A DNA stretch of 64,000 nucleotides from Pararhodobacter sp. (GTDB lineage Bacteria; Pseudomonadota; Alphaproteobacteria; Rhodobacterales; Rhodobacteraceae), in contig JAFIEK010000002.1 in NCBI GenBank assembly GCA_020832545.1, positions 62,001 to 126,000 on the forward strand, in the 5' to 3' direction. The position numbers were made by a program, and so were the translations under genes. The notes under the pieces were generated by a model, which saw only the letters and a program-made list of their open reading frames with translations, was not told the DNA's origin and searched no databases. Shown here piece after piece: positions 32,980 to 41,894 of this stretch (the first letter of the stretch is position 1; each line of letters starts with the position of its first letter).

Positions 32980-34266
32980 ATGACCCGCAGCTATGGCTTT
33001 GACACGTTGCAAGTTCACGCTGGCGCCCGGCCCGACCCGGCGACCGGGGCGCGGCAGGTGCCGATTTATCAGACCACTGCCTATGTGTTCCGCGATGCCG
33101 ACCACGCGGCCGCGCTCTTCAATCTTCAGGAGGTGGGATATATCTATTCGCGCCTCACCAATCCCACCGTCGCCGCATTGCAGGAACGCGTGGCGACGCT
33201 GGAGGGCGGCGTGGGCGCGGTGTGCTGTTCCTCGGGCCATGGCGCGCAGATCATGGCGCTGTTTCCGCTGATGGAGCCGGGGCGCAATGTCGTGGCCTCG
33301 ACCCGGCTTTACGGTGGCACGGTCACGCAGTTCAGCCAGACGATCCGGCGTTTCGGCTGGTCTGCGAAATTCGCCGACACTGATGATCTGGCCGCCGTCG
33401 AGGCCGCGATTGACGCCGACACCCGGGCCATTTTCTGCGAATCTATCGCCAACCCCGGCGGCTATGTCACCGATATTCCGGCGCTGGCGAAGATCGCCGA
33501 CAAGCACGGCATTCCGCTGATCGTCGACAACACCTCGGCCACGCCGTATCTGTGCCGCCCCATTGAGCAGGGTGCCACGCTTGTGGTGCATTCGATGACA
33601 AAGTATCTGACCGGAAATGGCACCGTCACCGGCGGTGTGGTGGTCGATTCGGGTAATTTCGACTGGTCGGCCAGTGAAAAATTTCCCTCACTCTCTGCAC
33701 CTGAGCCCGCATATCACGGCCTGAAGTTCCATGAGACCTTCGGCGCACTGGCCTTCACCTTTCACGGCATCGCCATCGGTTTGCGCGATCTGGGCATGAC
33801 CTTGAACCCGCAAGCCGCGCATTACACGCTGATGGGGATTGAGACCCTTAGCCTGCGGATGCAACGCCATGTCGAGAACGCAGAGAAAATCGCCGCCTGG
33901 CTGGAGGCTGACCCGCGCATCGAGGCTGTGACCTATGCCGGCCTGCCATCCTCGCCCTGGCATGGGCGCGCGAAAACGCTCTACCCCAAGGGCGCGGGTG
34001 CGTTGTTCACCGTGGCGCTGAAAGGCGGGTATGAGGCCTGTATCAAACTGGTCGATTCGCTGGAGCTGTTCAGCCATGTCGCCAATCTGGGCGATACCCG
34101 CTCGCTGATCATCCATTCCGCCAGCACCACCCATCGCCAGCTTTCCGCCGAGCAGCAGAAAGCCGCCGGGGCTGCACCAAATGTGGTGCGGCTGTCGATT
34201 GGCATTGAGGATGCGGAGGACTTGATTGCCGATCTTGATCAGGCATTGAGCAAGGCAGGCACCTGA
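32980..34266 (+). CDS. metY: O-acetylhomoserine aminocarboxypropyltransferase (Cys/Met metabolism PLP enzyme)
   Basis: YGFDTLQVHAGARPDPATGARQVPIYQTTAYVF, VHSMTKYLTGNGTVTGG, SASTTHRQLSAEQQ. Confidence 0.93.
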   Translation: MTRSYGFDTLQVHAGARPDPATGARQVPIYQTTAYVFRDADHAAALFNLQEVGYIYSRLTNPTVAALQERVATLEGGVGAVCCSSGHGAQIMALFPLMEPGRNVVASTRLYGGTVTQFSQTIRRFGWSAKFADTDDLAAVEAAIDADTRAIFCESIANPGGYVTDIPALAKIADKHGIPLIVDNTSATPYLCRPIEQGATLVVHSMTKYLTGNGTVTGGVVVDSGNFDWSASEKFPSLSAPEPAYHGLKFHETFGALAFTFHGIAIGLRDLGMTLNPQAAHYTLMGIETLSLRMQRHVENAEKIAAWLEADPRIEAVTYAGLPSSPWHGRAKTLYPKGAGALFTVALKGGYEACIKLVDSLELFSHVANLGDTRSLIIHSASTTHRQLSAEQQKAAGAAPNVVRLSIGIEDAEDLIADLDQALSKAGT

Positions 34267-34290
34267 ACACGCACTGATCAACAAACCGTG

Positions 34291-34318
34291 GCCCGGCAGC
34301 ATCACTGCCGGGCTTTTT
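34291..34318 (+). terminator. Intrinsic terminator of metY
   Basis: GCCCGGCAG-CATCA-CTGCCGGGC followed by TTTTT. Confidence 0.93.
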
Positions 34319-34406
34319 CTTTGCTTCGGCGGATTCCTGCTATAGGGATGGACCGACCTGAGTCTCGGACTCGTTGTTGATCAGTGGCTTGTGGTAAACG
34401 CGCCGT

Positions 34407-37400
34407 ATGAAACCGAATTATGCCCTTAAGCTGTCGCATGACGGCGTCGAGATCCTGCAGCGCGGCGCGTCAAGCTGGGAGCTGACAGGTTCAACCCGTT
34501 TCGATGTCCCCGATCTGGACGGCACGATGAAGCGGCTGCGCGATGCGGCTGAGAAGCGGGCGCCAGAAGGGCTTCGCTCAAAGCTGATCATGCCCGACAG
34601 CGAAGTCCGCTTTGCCACAGTTCTGGCCCCCGGCCCCACTGATGAGGCGCGTCGCCTGCAGATCGAGGCCGAGATCGAGGGGCTGACCCCCTATGCGCTG
34701 CCTGATCTGGCCTATGATTTCGTGATCGAGGGCGATTACGCGCTGGTTGCCCTTTGCGCGCGCGAGATTTTGGGTGAGGCCGAACAGTTTGCGCAGATGC
34801 ACGGGTTCAACCCGGTGTCCTTCGCCGCGATTGCGCCAGCCGGGGCCTTTATCGGTGAGCCGTTTTTTGGCGAAACATCTTGTGCACGCGCGTTTCTGCC
34901 GGCCGGAACCCGGGTGGAGCGTGAATCGCGCGCCACCCGCGCCGCTGCGCCGCCGAAGCCCGATGCCTCGTCGCGTCCTGCCAGCCCCGTTTCTGTGCCT
35001 TCGGCTACGCCCGCCATACCCGGCGCGCGCGCAGCAGCCTCAGTTGCCGCCGCCGCGCCCGAGGCCTTCTCGCGTGTCGGGAATCTGGTGCGCCGGATGG
35101 GCACCCGGGTGCGCCGCGAGCAGATCGAGGCTGAAACCCCGCGCGACAAGACCCCGCAGCCCGTAGCCTCAGCGAGATCAACCGAAGCACCTGCGCCAAC
35201 CAGCGGGCGTGCGCCCGTTCCACAGCAGACCGAGAAGCAAACGCCCAAACCGGCCCAGGCCGATGCTGGAAAGCCGGATACTGGAAAGCCAGAAACCGGG
35301 AAGCCGGAAACCGGGGCTGGCAAGGCCACGACGGTCACAGCGGCGTCATCCGCGCCACCGGAGGTGCAGAAACCACCGGAGTCGCAGAAACCGGAGCCGT
35401 CCGCCACGCCAGCTGGTTCAGAGGCCGGTGCCAAACAGGGCGCGGCCGAGAGCGGCCCGAAACCTGCTTCAGGCTCTTTTGCCTCACGCCGCAGCGCCAC
35501 CGCAGCTGCAACACCCGGCAAAAGCCCCACTCTGGTCGCCGATGGGCCGGGCGCACGGGTTGGCACGGCCAATCCCGGTGGCCGGATCGCGGTTTTACCC
35601 GCCGCGTCAGGTAAAACCGCGCCCAGCCGGGCCACACGCCTTTACCGCCGCAGCCGTCGCGCAGCCAAGGGTGTTCTGGCAAGTGTTGGTCTGTTTAGGC
35701 CCGGCGTGAAGAAGGCCGACAAGCAGCGTCCTGTCCAGCCCCCTGTGCGGCAAAAGACAGAGCCGGAGACCGGGCTAAAGCCCGTCGTCGCCGGGTCGCG
35801 CCCACCCACGGACGAGCGTGCCAAAGCCACCGAGGCGCAGGCACTGACCATATTCGGCGCGCGCAACATGCAAAGTGCCGAGACAGGCTTTGCCCGCCGG
35901 GGCCTGATGCTGACTGGCGGATTGATAATCTTGCTGGTGGCGGTGGCGATCTGGGCCATCTATTTCACTACGACTCCCGGGCGCGACGCCGAGGTGGCGA
36001 CCTTGCCACAGCAAGAGGTGACGCCGCTGCCGCAGATCGAACCGCCTGCGCGTCTGGCCGCACCAGCGACCGAGAGCGAAGACACTACACCCGAACCCGC
36101 ACCCGAGAGCGCCACCGCTCCGGCTGAGGAGGCAGTTGAGTCCGATGTGGCCGCTGCCGCGCCCAGCACAGACCCTGAAGCGTTGCTGGAAGCGCTGGTG
36201 CAGGAAGCCCTGACCGAGGCCATGCCGACCGATCGTCTGGGACAGGCAGAGCAAAGTGTGATCGAGCCCGGAGCCACTGAAGATGGCCCAGCCGAAAGCC
36301 CCACTGATCCCGCCCCCACGCTTGCCCAACCCGATGCCGAAGCCCCCACTGATCCTGGCTCGGAAACCGTGTTCGACAGCGCCGAGAGCCCGCAGATCAT
36401 ACAGGAAGCCGACAGCGAACCGGCCCAGCGGCTGGCCTTGCCGCCGATGCTGGAGCGCCCGGAACTGGCCGAGGTCGCCCCCGTGGCTCCCTCGCCACCG
36501 CCCCCGTTTGGTGTCGAGTTCGCGCTTGGCGCCGATGGTCTGGTTGAGGCCACGCCAGAGGGGGCGCTGACCCCTGCGGGCGTCACGGTCTTTGCCGGCC
36601 CGCCATCGGAAGTACCGCCCGCGCGCCCGGCGGGGCTTGCACCAGAGCCGCCCGCGCCTGTCGCGCCAGAGCCTGAACCTGAGGCCGCGCTGCCCGAACA
36701 GACCGAAGTCGCGGCGCCAGAAGAGGTTGTGCCAGAAGAGGTTGCGAGCGAGCAGGAAGCGGTGATCGCGGATGATACTCCGCGCGCAGACCCGGCGCTG
36801 GCGGGCTTTCGCCCCCAGCCGCGCAGCCCCCGCGTAGCCGAGTTGGCCGATCAGTTGGGAGAGACCGAGACCGAACCCGCCGCTGATCCTGCCGCCGAAC
36901 CCGCTTCCGAGGTGACGGAAACCGATGACGACAACGCCGCACTAGCCCCTCCGCCCGGAGGGGTTTTGCTTGACGGACTGCGCCCGCAGCGCCGCCCCAC
37001 CGATCTGGTACCCCCTGCCGAGACCGCAACGGCAGAAGCCGCCGACGACGATCTGGTGATCGACGAGGACACCGCACCAGAAGCGGTGGCAGTCTCGCTG
37101 CGCCCCTCGGTCCGGCCCGATGACATGAGCGCGCGCGCGCAAGCGGCACTCGCCGCCGCCGCCGCTCGGACCCAACAGGCTGCCGCACCACAACCCGCCG
37201 CCCAGCAACCTGCAGCGCAAGCCCCGGCCGCGACCGCGACGGCGGCGCCAAACATCCCAACTTCGGCCTCGGTGGCCGAGCAAGCCACGCAAGCCCGTGC
37301 GATCAACCTGCGCCGCGTCAACCTGATCGGTGTCTTCGGCACTCCGAACGACCGCCGGGCACTGGTGCGGCTGTCCAATGGCCAGGTCGTGCGGGTTCAG

Positions 37401-37508
37401 GTGGGCGACAATCTTGATGGTGGCCGGGTGTCCGCCATCGGCGATGATGAATTGCGCTACGTCAAGAACGGCCGCAATGAGATTTTGCGCATCGGCACGA
37501 GCGGCTGA
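34407..37508 (+). CDS. Large envelope protein: PilM/GspL-like N-terminus, TM, PilP/GspC-like C-terminus
   Basis: 1033 aa; MKPNYALKLSHDGVEILQRG...LPDLAYDFVIEGDYALVALCAREIL, TM GLMLTGGLIILLVAVAIWAIYF, P/A/E-rich linker, C-terminal RRVNLIGVFGTPNDRRALVRLSNGQVVRVQVGDNLDGGRVSAIGDDELRY. Confidence 0.75.
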   Translation: MKPNYALKLSHDGVEILQRGASSWELTGSTRFDVPDLDGTMKRLRDAAEKRAPEGLRSKLIMPDSEVRFATVLAPGPTDEARRLQIEAEIEGLTPYALPDLAYDFVIEGDYALVALCAREILGEAEQFAQMHGFNPVSFAAIAPAGAFIGEPFFGETSCARAFLPAGTRVERESRATRAAAPPKPDASSRPASPVSVPSATPAIPGARAAASVAAAAPEAFSRVGNLVRRMGTRVRREQIEAETPRDKTPQPVASARSTEAPAPTSGRAPVPQQTEKQTPKPAQADAGKPDTGKPETGKPETGAGKATTVTAASSAPPEVQKPPESQKPEPSATPAGSEAGAKQGAAESGPKPASGSFASRRSATAAATPGKSPTLVADGPGARVGTANPGGRIAVLPAASGKTAPSRATRLYRRSRRAAKGVLASVGLFRPGVKKADKQRPVQPPVRQKTEPETGLKPVVAGSRPPTDERAKATEAQALTIFGARNMQSAETGFARRGLMLTGGLIILLVAVAIWAIYFTTTPGRDAEVATLPQQEVTPLPQIEPPARLAAPATESEDTTPEPAPESATAPAEEAVESDVAAAAPSTDPEALLEALVQEALTEAMPTDRLGQAEQSVIEPGATEDGPAESPTDPAPTLAQPDAEAPTDPGSETVFDSAESPQIIQEADSEPAQRLALPPMLERPELAEVAPVAPSPPPPFGVEFALGADGLVEATPEGALTPAGVTVFAGPPSEVPPARPAGLAPEPPAPVAPEPEPEAALPEQTEVAAPEEVVPEEVASEQEAVIADDTPRADPALAGFRPQPRSPRVAELADQLGETETEPAADPAAEPASEVTETDDDNAALAPPPGGVLLDGLRPQRRPTDLVPPAETATAEAADDDLVIDEDTAPEAVAVSLRPSVRPDDMSARAQAALAAAAARTQQAAAPQPAAQQPAAQAPAATATAAPNIPTSASVAEQATQARAINLRRVNLIGVFGTPNDRRALVRLSNGQVVRVQVGDNLDGGRVSAIGDDELRYVKNGRNEILRIGTSG

Positions 37509-37680
37509 ACCGGACGATTCCCTGCCTCTGAAATTTCCCGCTGACCGTGGCACGCAGTGATCTGTGCATGCCGCGCCATTTGGCCAAACGCCGCAACGTC
37601 AATAACGTTGCAAGCGCGGATGACTAGGCAAGGGCCATCGCGCGCCGTAGTCTCGGCGCAAACAAGCGGGAGGAGACAGT

Positions 37681-38448
37681 ATGACGGAACAGGCACTTGC
37701 CGGACGGCACGCAATGGTCACGGGCGGCGGAACCGGTATCGGGCTGGCAATCGCACAGGCTCTGGCAGCCGCCGGGGCCCAGGTCAGCATCACCGGGCGT
37801 CGCGGCGACATTCTGGCGGAAGCCGCCGCCGCCAATCCTGGCCTGCACGCGCTGCAAATGGATGTGGCGGACGAGCACAGCGTCGTCACTGGCTGCGCTG
37901 CGGCCATCAAAGCGCGCGGGCCCGTCACCATCTGCGTGCCCAATGCGGGCATCGCCGAGGGCCGCGCTATACACAAGATGGATATGGCCTTCTGGCGGCA
38001 GATGATGGCGATCAATCTGGATGGTGCCTATGTCACCATACGTGAATGCCTGGCCGGCATGCATGCTGAGGGTTGGGGCCGGGTGCTGTTCATCTCGTCC
38101 ATCGCCGGGCTGAAAGGTTTGAAGGGCGCACCGGCTTACACGGCATCAAAACACGGCATGATCGGGCTGATGCGCGGCCTGTCAGAAGATTTTCTGGGCT
38201 CTGGCCTGACCTTCAACGCACTTTGCCCCGGCTATGTGGATACCGACATCGTCGCCCGCAACACCGACAGCATCTCACAACGCGCCGGGATCAGCGCTGA
38301 AGATGCACGCAACATGATGGTCAAGACCAACCGCCACAAGCGCCTGATCCGCCCGGAAGAGGTTGCCGCAGCTGCGATGTGGCTGTGCCTTCCGGGATCA
38401 GAAAGCATCAATGGTCAATGCATCGAGATCGCTGGCGGGCAGATGTAA
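37681..38448 (+). CDS. SDR family oxidoreductase
   Basis: MVTGGGTGIGLAIAQAL, YTASKHGMIGLMR catalytic YxxxK. Confidence 0.92.
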   Translation: MTEQALAGRHAMVTGGGTGIGLAIAQALAAAGAQVSITGRRGDILAEAAAANPGLHALQMDVADEHSVVTGCAAAIKARGPVTICVPNAGIAEGRAIHKMDMAFWRQMMAINLDGAYVTIRECLAGMHAEGWGRVLFISSIAGLKGLKGAPAYTASKHGMIGLMRGLSEDFLGSGLTFNALCPGYVDTDIVARNTDSISQRAGISAEDARNMMVKTNRHKRLIRPEEVAAAAMWLCLPGSESINGQCIEIAGGQM

Positions 38449-38535
38449 TCCGCCCAGCCCCTTGAGCCTGCGCGCCGGGCGTGCTTTGAACCGAGGGAGC
38501 CGCGATTTCGGCGGCTCGCTGGCGACGAGGGCCAT

Positions 38536-39625
38536 GTGATCAACCGAACGCGGCTGACCGGCGGGATTGCGCCCTCGGTGATCCTTGCCACCTATGCGCT
38601 GGGTGCGGCGGGTGGTGTGGTCTTCACGCTTCTGGGGATACCTCTGGGCATGCTGCTGGGCTCACTCTTCGCCGTGGCAGTGGCCGCTGCGGGGGGGCTG
38701 CGGCTCTTTGGTGCCGCGCCCGCCGTGCCGCAGCAATGGCGCTACGTGTTGATGCCGGTAATCGGCGTGGCCATCGGCGCAGGCTTTCCTGCCGATTTCA
38801 TCGAACAAGCCGGGCGCTGGTGGTACACGCTGGCTGCACTAGTGATCTTTGTCCCCGTGGCCCATGCAATGGCCTACTGGATCTATCATCGCCTCGGCCG
38901 CGTGGATGCGCGAACGTCCTATTTTTCAGCTATGCCCGGCGGTTTTCTGGAAGCGCTGGAAATGGGGGAGAAGGCGGGGTCGGATGTGCAGATGCTGCTG
39001 ATGCTGCAGTTTTTGCGGCTGATCCTGTGCATTGTCTTCGTGCCCATCGCCTTTGCCCTTGTGTCTGGCCAGATCGTCGGCAGCGGCGCAAGCATGGACT
39101 GGCCAGGAGCCGAGGTGCCGCTGCTGCCTTGGGATATCACCGTTCTGGTCGGAGCCGCAGTTCTGGGTTGGTGGGGGGGCGCATCATCTGCGGTTTCCGG
39201 CGGCGGTGCTGTCAGGGCCGCTTTTGCTAAGCGCCCTGGCCCATGTCACCGGCTTGACCGCCGCGACGCCGCCCGGCTGGCTGATTCTGGTCACGCAATG
39301 GGTTGTCGGTACCGCGCTGGGAAGCCGCTTTGCCGGGTTTCAGCACAGCCGGTTGTGGCTGGCGCTCTGGCTGGCCGCGCTCAATGTGACGTTGGCGTTG
39401 CTCCTTGCCGGGCTGATCGCGCTGGCGCTGGCTGCTCCGGTGGGTGAACCGGTCCCGGCGGTGATTCTGGCCTTCGCCCCCGGCGGCATTACTGAGATGT
39501 CGCTGGTGGCGCTGTCGCTTCAGCTGAGCGCGGTTTATGTGACCATGCACCACTTGCTGCGGATCGTGCTGGCGGTGATCGTGGCGCGTCTGGGGCTCGC
39601 TCTGTTGCCGCGCGAAGACCCTTGA
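38536..39625 (+). pseudogene. AbrB family (duplicated AbrB) membrane protein, frame-disrupted
   Basis: N-terminal AbrB TM half in one frame (38536 to about 39179); C-terminal half HHLRFPAAVLSGPLLLSALAHVTGLTAATPPGWLILVTQWVVGTALGSRF in the +1 frame; switch at G7 (39173-39179). Confidence 0.8.
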
Positions 39626-39645
39626 GCGCAGGGTGCCGCCCGCCC

Positions 39646-40563
39646 TCAGCCCTGCGGTGTCATCGCCTTGCGTTGGCGTGCGCGCTTTAGCCCCAACTGC
39701 CGTTCGCGCCAGATGATCATGATCCCCGCCGCCACAACCAGCGCCGCACCGCCCAGCATGGTCAGCGACGGCACTTCGCTGAACACCCAGTAGCCGATCG
39801 CCAGTGCGAACAAGATCGATACATATTCGAACGGAGCAATGACCGAGGCATCGGCATGACGATAGCTTGACGTCAGCAGCACCTGCCCCACCCCGCCCAG
39901 CAGCCCCGCCAGCACCAGCAGAGCAGCCTGCCCCGGCGTTGGCATGACCCAGCCGAACGGCAGCGTGATGAGTGACAGAACCGTCGCCGTAAGCGAGAAA
40001 TAGAAAACAATCGCCGAGGTGGATTCGGTTGCGACCAGCTTGCGCACGAATATCTGTGCCAGCGCTGCGAATACTGCGCCCCCTAGCACCAGAACCGCGC
40101 CCAGCGCCTCGGCATGACTGAGGTCAGCCCCTATTGAAAGCCGCGGCGACAGCACGATCAAGACACCAACCAGACCCACCGCTACCGCCGAGATGCGAAA
40201 CAGCCGCACATGCTCACCCAGAAACATCGCCGCGAAGATCACCACCAGAATAGGCGCGGCATAGCCGATCGCTGTCACCTCAGGCAGCGGCAGAAAGGCC
40301 AACCCGGCAAAACCCAGCCCCATTGCCATGGTCCCCACCAGACCGCGCCAGACATGCCCCATCGGCTGTGCGGTCCGCAACCCGGTGCCCAGTTCATGCC
40401 GCCACGACAACCAGGCCAGAATCACCGGCATCGCAAAAAGAGAACGAAAAAACACCGCCTCGCCGGGTGGGACGGTGTCGGCGGTGTACTTGATCAGGCT
40501 GGCCATGACGATGAAGACCAGAACCGAAGCAATCTTGAGCAGGATACCGCGCACCGGCTGCAT
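39646..40563 (-). CDS. DMT (EamA) family transporter
   Basis: 305 aa, about 10 TM; two EamA repeats (PVILAWLSWRHELG..., APFEYVSILFALAIGYWVFSEVPS). Confidence 0.9.
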   Translation of the reverse strand: MQPVRGILLKIASVLVFIVMASLIKYTADTVPPGEAVFFRSLFAMPVILAWLSWRHELGTGLRTAQPMGHVWRGLVGTMAMGLGFAGLAFLPLPEVTAIGYAAPILVVIFAAMFLGEHVRLFRISAVAVGLVGVLIVLSPRLSIGADLSHAEALGAVLVLGGAVFAALAQIFVRKLVATESTSAIVFYFSLTATVLSLITLPFGWVMPTPGQAALLVLAGLLGGVGQVLLTSSYRHADASVIAPFEYVSILFALAIGYWVFSEVPSLTMLGGAALVVAAGIMIIWRERQLGLKRARQRKAMTPQG

Positions 40564-40736
40564 GGCGCTCTCCGTTGTTACACAAATTCACTAACCAATC
40601 GCGACCCGGCTGGCAACTGCCTGAGCTACCCGACCCGTTGCACGCAATCGTTGTTTTTCTGGCAAAATCCCTCTGGACACTCCGCCCGGCCTCACCTAAG
40701 AAATCGACACCCGAAAGCCAAAGTGCTTTCTCCCAT

Positions 40737-40811
40737 GCCCGGGTAGCTCAGGGGTAGAGCAGTGGATTGAAAATCCTCGTGTCGGTGGTTCGATTCCGCC
40801 CCCGGGCACCA
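40737..40811 (+). tRNA. tRNA-Phe (GAA)
   Basis: GCCCGGGTAGCTCAGGGGTAGAGCAGTGGATTGAAAATCCTCGTGTCGGTGGTTCGATTCCGCCCCCGGGCACCA; anticodon GAA. Confidence 0.96.
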
Positions 40812-41097
40812 TTTAAATCACTGATAAAAATTAGTTTTCCCTTTATGCAAGGGGTTACTTTCTGCTCGGTTCGACGCTTTCTTTCGAAAGGTCTGACAAG
40901 TTGGGCGTCGCGTAGTTTGTCGCGCTCAATCGCCTTTGAGAACGGGTGCGTGAAAATTTTCCTTGGTAACGGCGGGACGGGCCTGCTGCGGGTGGCGTGT
41001 AAGTCGTCCACCTTTGCCCTTTCTGGCGACAGGGAGGGCGGGAGGATTTTCCCGTGGATTTCTAACGGAAGGTACGGCTGGCCTGTGCTGAAGAAAT

Positions 41098-41322
41098 GTC
41101 CAGATTCTGCGCCTTTTAGAAACCTTCCAAATCGACGATCTCCATGCGGCGGTAAACTAGGCACTGCAACTGGGCGAGATCGGCTGCGATGCCGTCAAGC
41201 ACCTCGTCCTTTGCCGCGTAGAGAAGCGGCTGCCGAAGCTGGACCTCTATATCTACCCCTACCTGCCGCGCGGCGATGTCCCGACCACGTCAGCGGCCAA
41301 CTACATATCCCCGCTGTCGGTC
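41098..41322 (+). mobile_element. IS21-family istA transposase remnant (C-terminal part, nonsense mutated)
   Basis: VQILRLLETFQIDDLHAAVN*ALQLGEIGCDAVKHLVLCRVEKRLPKLDLYIYPYLPRGDVPTTSAANYISPLSV, matching the IstA C-terminal pattern; in-frame TAG at 41158-41160. Confidence 0.72.
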
Positions 41323-41894
41323 ACCCCAGCAAGCAAGCATGAGGGTACGTCCCGCCGCGAAGCGCCGTTGCCGAGAGCCAAGACATGGCGCCAAAGCATC
41401 AAGGCCCGAAGTCTGGGCAGATCGCGAACCGGTATTTCATTTCCCTGCCGGTCAACAACCCTCTCCGACCATCCTTTCCCCGGCAAATCGCGCCAGCAGA
41501 CATCAAGGTGGATGGCCGCATGCGCGAAGAGATGCCGCAGCGCCCGCGCCGGCAGTGTCGCCGCCAGATCGAGGGGCGGCAGGGCGTCTGCATGGGTTTC
41601 GGGTGGGAGACCACTGGCCGCAACACAAAGAGGCTCCAGTGCCAATGCCAGATGTCGCGCATCATAGCCGACCGCAGCAACCACATGCGCCCGTGTCCAG
41701 CCGTTGGGTCCGATTGCAGGCAGAGCAAGCCCGGCATCATCGATTTCGTTGAGCTTTCGTGCAAAAAATGCCGTTGCACGCCGCGCAAGCAATAGGTCTT
41801 CCGCGGGAGCATCGGCAGCGTCATAGCGCGCGCCCCTGCCCTGCCGCGCGCGAAGGGCCTCGCGCGCGGCGTTATCCGCAGGCGTCAAACTCAT
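41301..41894 (-). CDS. Maleylpyruvate isomerase family protein (MDMPI/DinB-like), 3' end runs into the IS21 remnant
   Basis: ATAFFARKLNEIDDAGLALPAIGPNGWTRAHVVAAVGYDARHLALALEPL MDMPI_N-like; ATGA overlap with gentisate dioxygenase; last residues overlap istA remnant. Confidence 0.75.
   Translation of the reverse strand: MSLTPADNAAREALRARQGRGARYDAADAPAEDLLLARRATAFFARKLNEIDDAGLALPAIGPNGWTRAHVVAAVGYDARHLALALEPLCVAASGLPPETHADALPPLDLAATLPARALRHLFAHAAIHLDVCWRDLPGKGWSERVVDRQGNEIPVRDLPRLRALMLWRHVLALGNGASRRDVPSCLLAGVTDSGDM

Noticed and set aside
32563-33591. 342-aa minus-strand ORF antisense to metY
   Set aside because: Complement of a clear PLP-enzyme gene and ends in translated tRNA-Thr; high-GC antisense artefact
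40748-41164. 138-aa minus-strand ORF over tRNA-Phe and its downstream gap
   Set aside because: Its C-terminus (NRTTDTRIFNPLLYP) is just translated tRNA-Phe, a known artefact; the rest shows no family features
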